Shown here: piece by piece, positions 6,381 through 6,788 of the stretch
Layout: every line of letters begins with the position of its first letter
Position numbering within the stretch: the stretch's first letter is position 1
DNA from: Lentisphaerota bacterium
Lineage (GTDB): Bacteria > Verrucomicrobiota > Kiritimatiellia > UBA8416 > JAFGIZ01
Direction of reading: 5' to 3'
DNA: 6,788 bases
Assembly: GCA_016929365.1 (NCBI GenBank)
Contig: JAFGIZ010000272.1
Span: 1 to 6,788, forward strand
Program-made: the position numbers and the translations under genes
Notes under the pieces: generated by a model
The model's database searches: none
The model's input: the letters and a program-made list of their open reading frames with translations, nothing else
What the model was told of the DNA's origin: nothing

Positions 6381-6515
6381 TGTCTGGCAGGGCTCCGATG
6401 GCCGCAGCGGCCTTCCTCCCTCCGCTCCGGCCTTTCCATACCTGCTCACCCCGCCGCCTGCCGTCACGGCCCCGCGGCCGGGGCCAGCCCTCCGGTAAGA
6501 AATTTCCCTGTCCGT
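6381..6515 (-). other. GC-rich, hairpin-dense untranslated stretch
   Basis: No convincing gene. It contains a palindromic hairpin GGCCGCAGCGGCC (6400-6412), a 6-bp stem GGCCCC/GGGGCC with a 6-nt loop (6468-6473 with 6480-6485), and a longer-range pairing GGCAGG/CCTGCC (6386-6391 with 6457-6462) that encloses the first hairpin. Together with the terminator next to it, this could be the 3' part of a structured RNA or a long 3' UTR of the small ORF. I looked for the hallmark motifs of SRP RNA, RNase P RNA, tmRNA and the common riboswitches and did not find a match. At this GC content short GC palindromes also arise by chance. Confidence 0.35.
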
Positions 6516-6623
6516 CTACTTTCGCCGCCGCCGTATCGTACGGCAAAAAAGCCACCCTGCGGCCAGCAGCATCACCGCGCCGTTGATCAGAATTGCCGCG
6601 CCGGCAACCGGCGCTCTATCCAT
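6516..6623 (-). CDS. Candidate 35-residue single-pass membrane microprotein
   Basis: An ATG at 6623 opens a 35-codon frame ending at TAG. The product has a short polar start (MDRAPVAG), one hydrophobic stretch AAILINGAVMLLAAGWLFC (9-27) and a very basic tail RTIRRRRK (28-35). That layout is what the positive-inside rule predicts for a small inner-membrane protein with its C-terminus in the cytoplasm. It also resembles the hydrophobic-plus-arginine tails of exported sorted proteins (PEP-CTERM type), but here nothing precedes the tail. AAGG lies 3 nt upstream of the ATG, a weak and close Shine-Dalgarno. An in-frame ATG at 6641 would add six residues but falls 3 nt after the proposed -10 box. 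A promoter precedes the ORF and a strong terminator follows it, which supports a real unit. I do not recognise the protein. Confidence 0.42.
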   Translation of the reverse strand: MDRAPVAGAAILINGAVMLLAAGWLFCRTIRRRRK

Positions 6624-6644
6624 AAACCTTGTCAATGTCATGCT

Positions 6645-6674
6645 TATATACCACAGCGCGGGCTCTTAAATCAA
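6645..6674 (-). promoter_or_regulatory. Leftward promoter for the microprotein/RNA unit
   Basis: On the minus strand TTGATT (6674-6669, 4 of 6 to TTGACA), an 18-bp spacer, then TATATA (6650-6645), in a locally AT-rich island. The expected transcription start near 6638 would give a leader of about 15 nt ahead of ATG 6623 and a transcript of about 290 nt ending at the 6347 terminator. Confidence 0.45.
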
Positions 6675-6788
6675 CCCAAAAATCCGTACGGCAGACCGGA
6701 AGCCCGTTCCCACCTTCGTCGCGATCGTTGTCTCGATCGTCGTCGTTCTCCATCCTCGTCATGCTCGTTGTCGACGAAGATCGCCACA
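6675..6788. repeat. TCG-rich low-complexity right edge
   Basis: From about 6714 to 6783 the plus strand is dominated by TCG, TCGT and GATCG words, several in the same 3-nt phase (6716, 6719, 6725, 6737, 6740, 6743). An 8-bp inverted repeat CTTCGTCG (6714-6721) / CGACGAAG (6772-6779) flanks most of it. It looks like the edge of a degenerate short tandem repeat tract. One leftward frame is open from the edge to a TGA at 6673-6671, but its Asp/Glu/Arg-rich translation is what such a repeat gives, so I do not call a gene. Confidence 0.35.

Noticed and set aside
6530..6550. Perfect hairpin GCCGTA-TCG-TACGGC followed by six A on the plus strand
   Set aside because: A terminator needs a T-run after the stem. 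On the minus strand the T-run precedes the stem, so it works in neither direction; it lies inside the candidate microORF.
6280..6555. N-terminal extension of the PP-loop protein to ATG 6555
   Set aside because: The added 92 residues have no domain character, cross a strong leftward intrinsic terminator and overlap the microORF; PP-loop proteins of this type begin just before the SGGLDS loop.
6340..6640. SRP RNA, RNase P RNA, tmRNA or a known riboswitch on the minus strand
   Set aside because: I looked for the hallmark sequences (SRP GGAAGG-AGCAGC apical region, the RNase P GAGGAAAGTCC core and ACAGAA, the tmRNA tRNA-like ends, common aptamer cores). Only partial chance resemblances such as GGGAGGAAGG were found.
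6671..6787. Leftward partial ORF entering from the right edge (38 codons)
   Set aside because: Its charged, Arg-rich translation arises from the TCG-type repeat tract and no conserved motif is visible; too short to support a gene.

Overview
The window is strongly GC-rich bacterial DNA, with codon third positions nearly all G or C, and it is densely packed with core-type genes. I see no transposase, phage gene, tRNA, rRNA or CRISPR array. The mix of families (RtcB RNA ligase, a COG3044-type ABC-ATPase, an Aquifex-like type I dihydroorotase, a tail-anchored FHA protein, a ThiI/MnmA-like PP-loop thiolase with an NFACT-R-like end) would fit a high-GC member of the PVC group or a deltaproteobacterium-like lineage. 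The sequence alone does not settle the taxon.

Layout from left to right: (1) A leftward pair, a nucleotidyltransferase (612-1553) followed one base later by rtcB, which runs off the left edge. (2) A 67-bp divergent intergenic region with two back-to-back promoters whose -35 boxes overlap. (3) A rightward pair, the COG3044 ABC-ATPase (1621-3357) and dihydroorotase pyrC (3354-4673), joined by an ATGA overlap. (4) A rightward FHA-domain gene (4719-5246) with its own TTGACA promoter, laid over the pyrC stop codon, and a clear Shine-Dalgarno. (5) Convergent to it, 19 bp away, a leftward tRNA-thiolase-like gene (5266-6279). (6) A 500-bp right flank without a large gene. It holds a strong leftward intrinsic terminator (6347-6380), a hairpin-rich GC stretch, a candidate 35-residue membrane-protein ORF (6516-6623) with a plausible promoter, and a TCG-rich low-complexity edge.

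Functionally the window leans toward RNA metabolism: RtcB seals RNA ends, the PP-loop protein probably thiolates tRNA, and the ABC-ATPase family includes the trypanosome RNA-binding editing factor MRB1590. Pyrimidine synthesis (pyrC) is coupled to that ATPase. The observations most worth following are the promoter geometry at three genes, where the -10 box lies 6-9 nt from the start codon and so suggests leaderless mRNAs, and the compact unit at 6347-6674 encoding a small membrane protein and/or a structured RNA.
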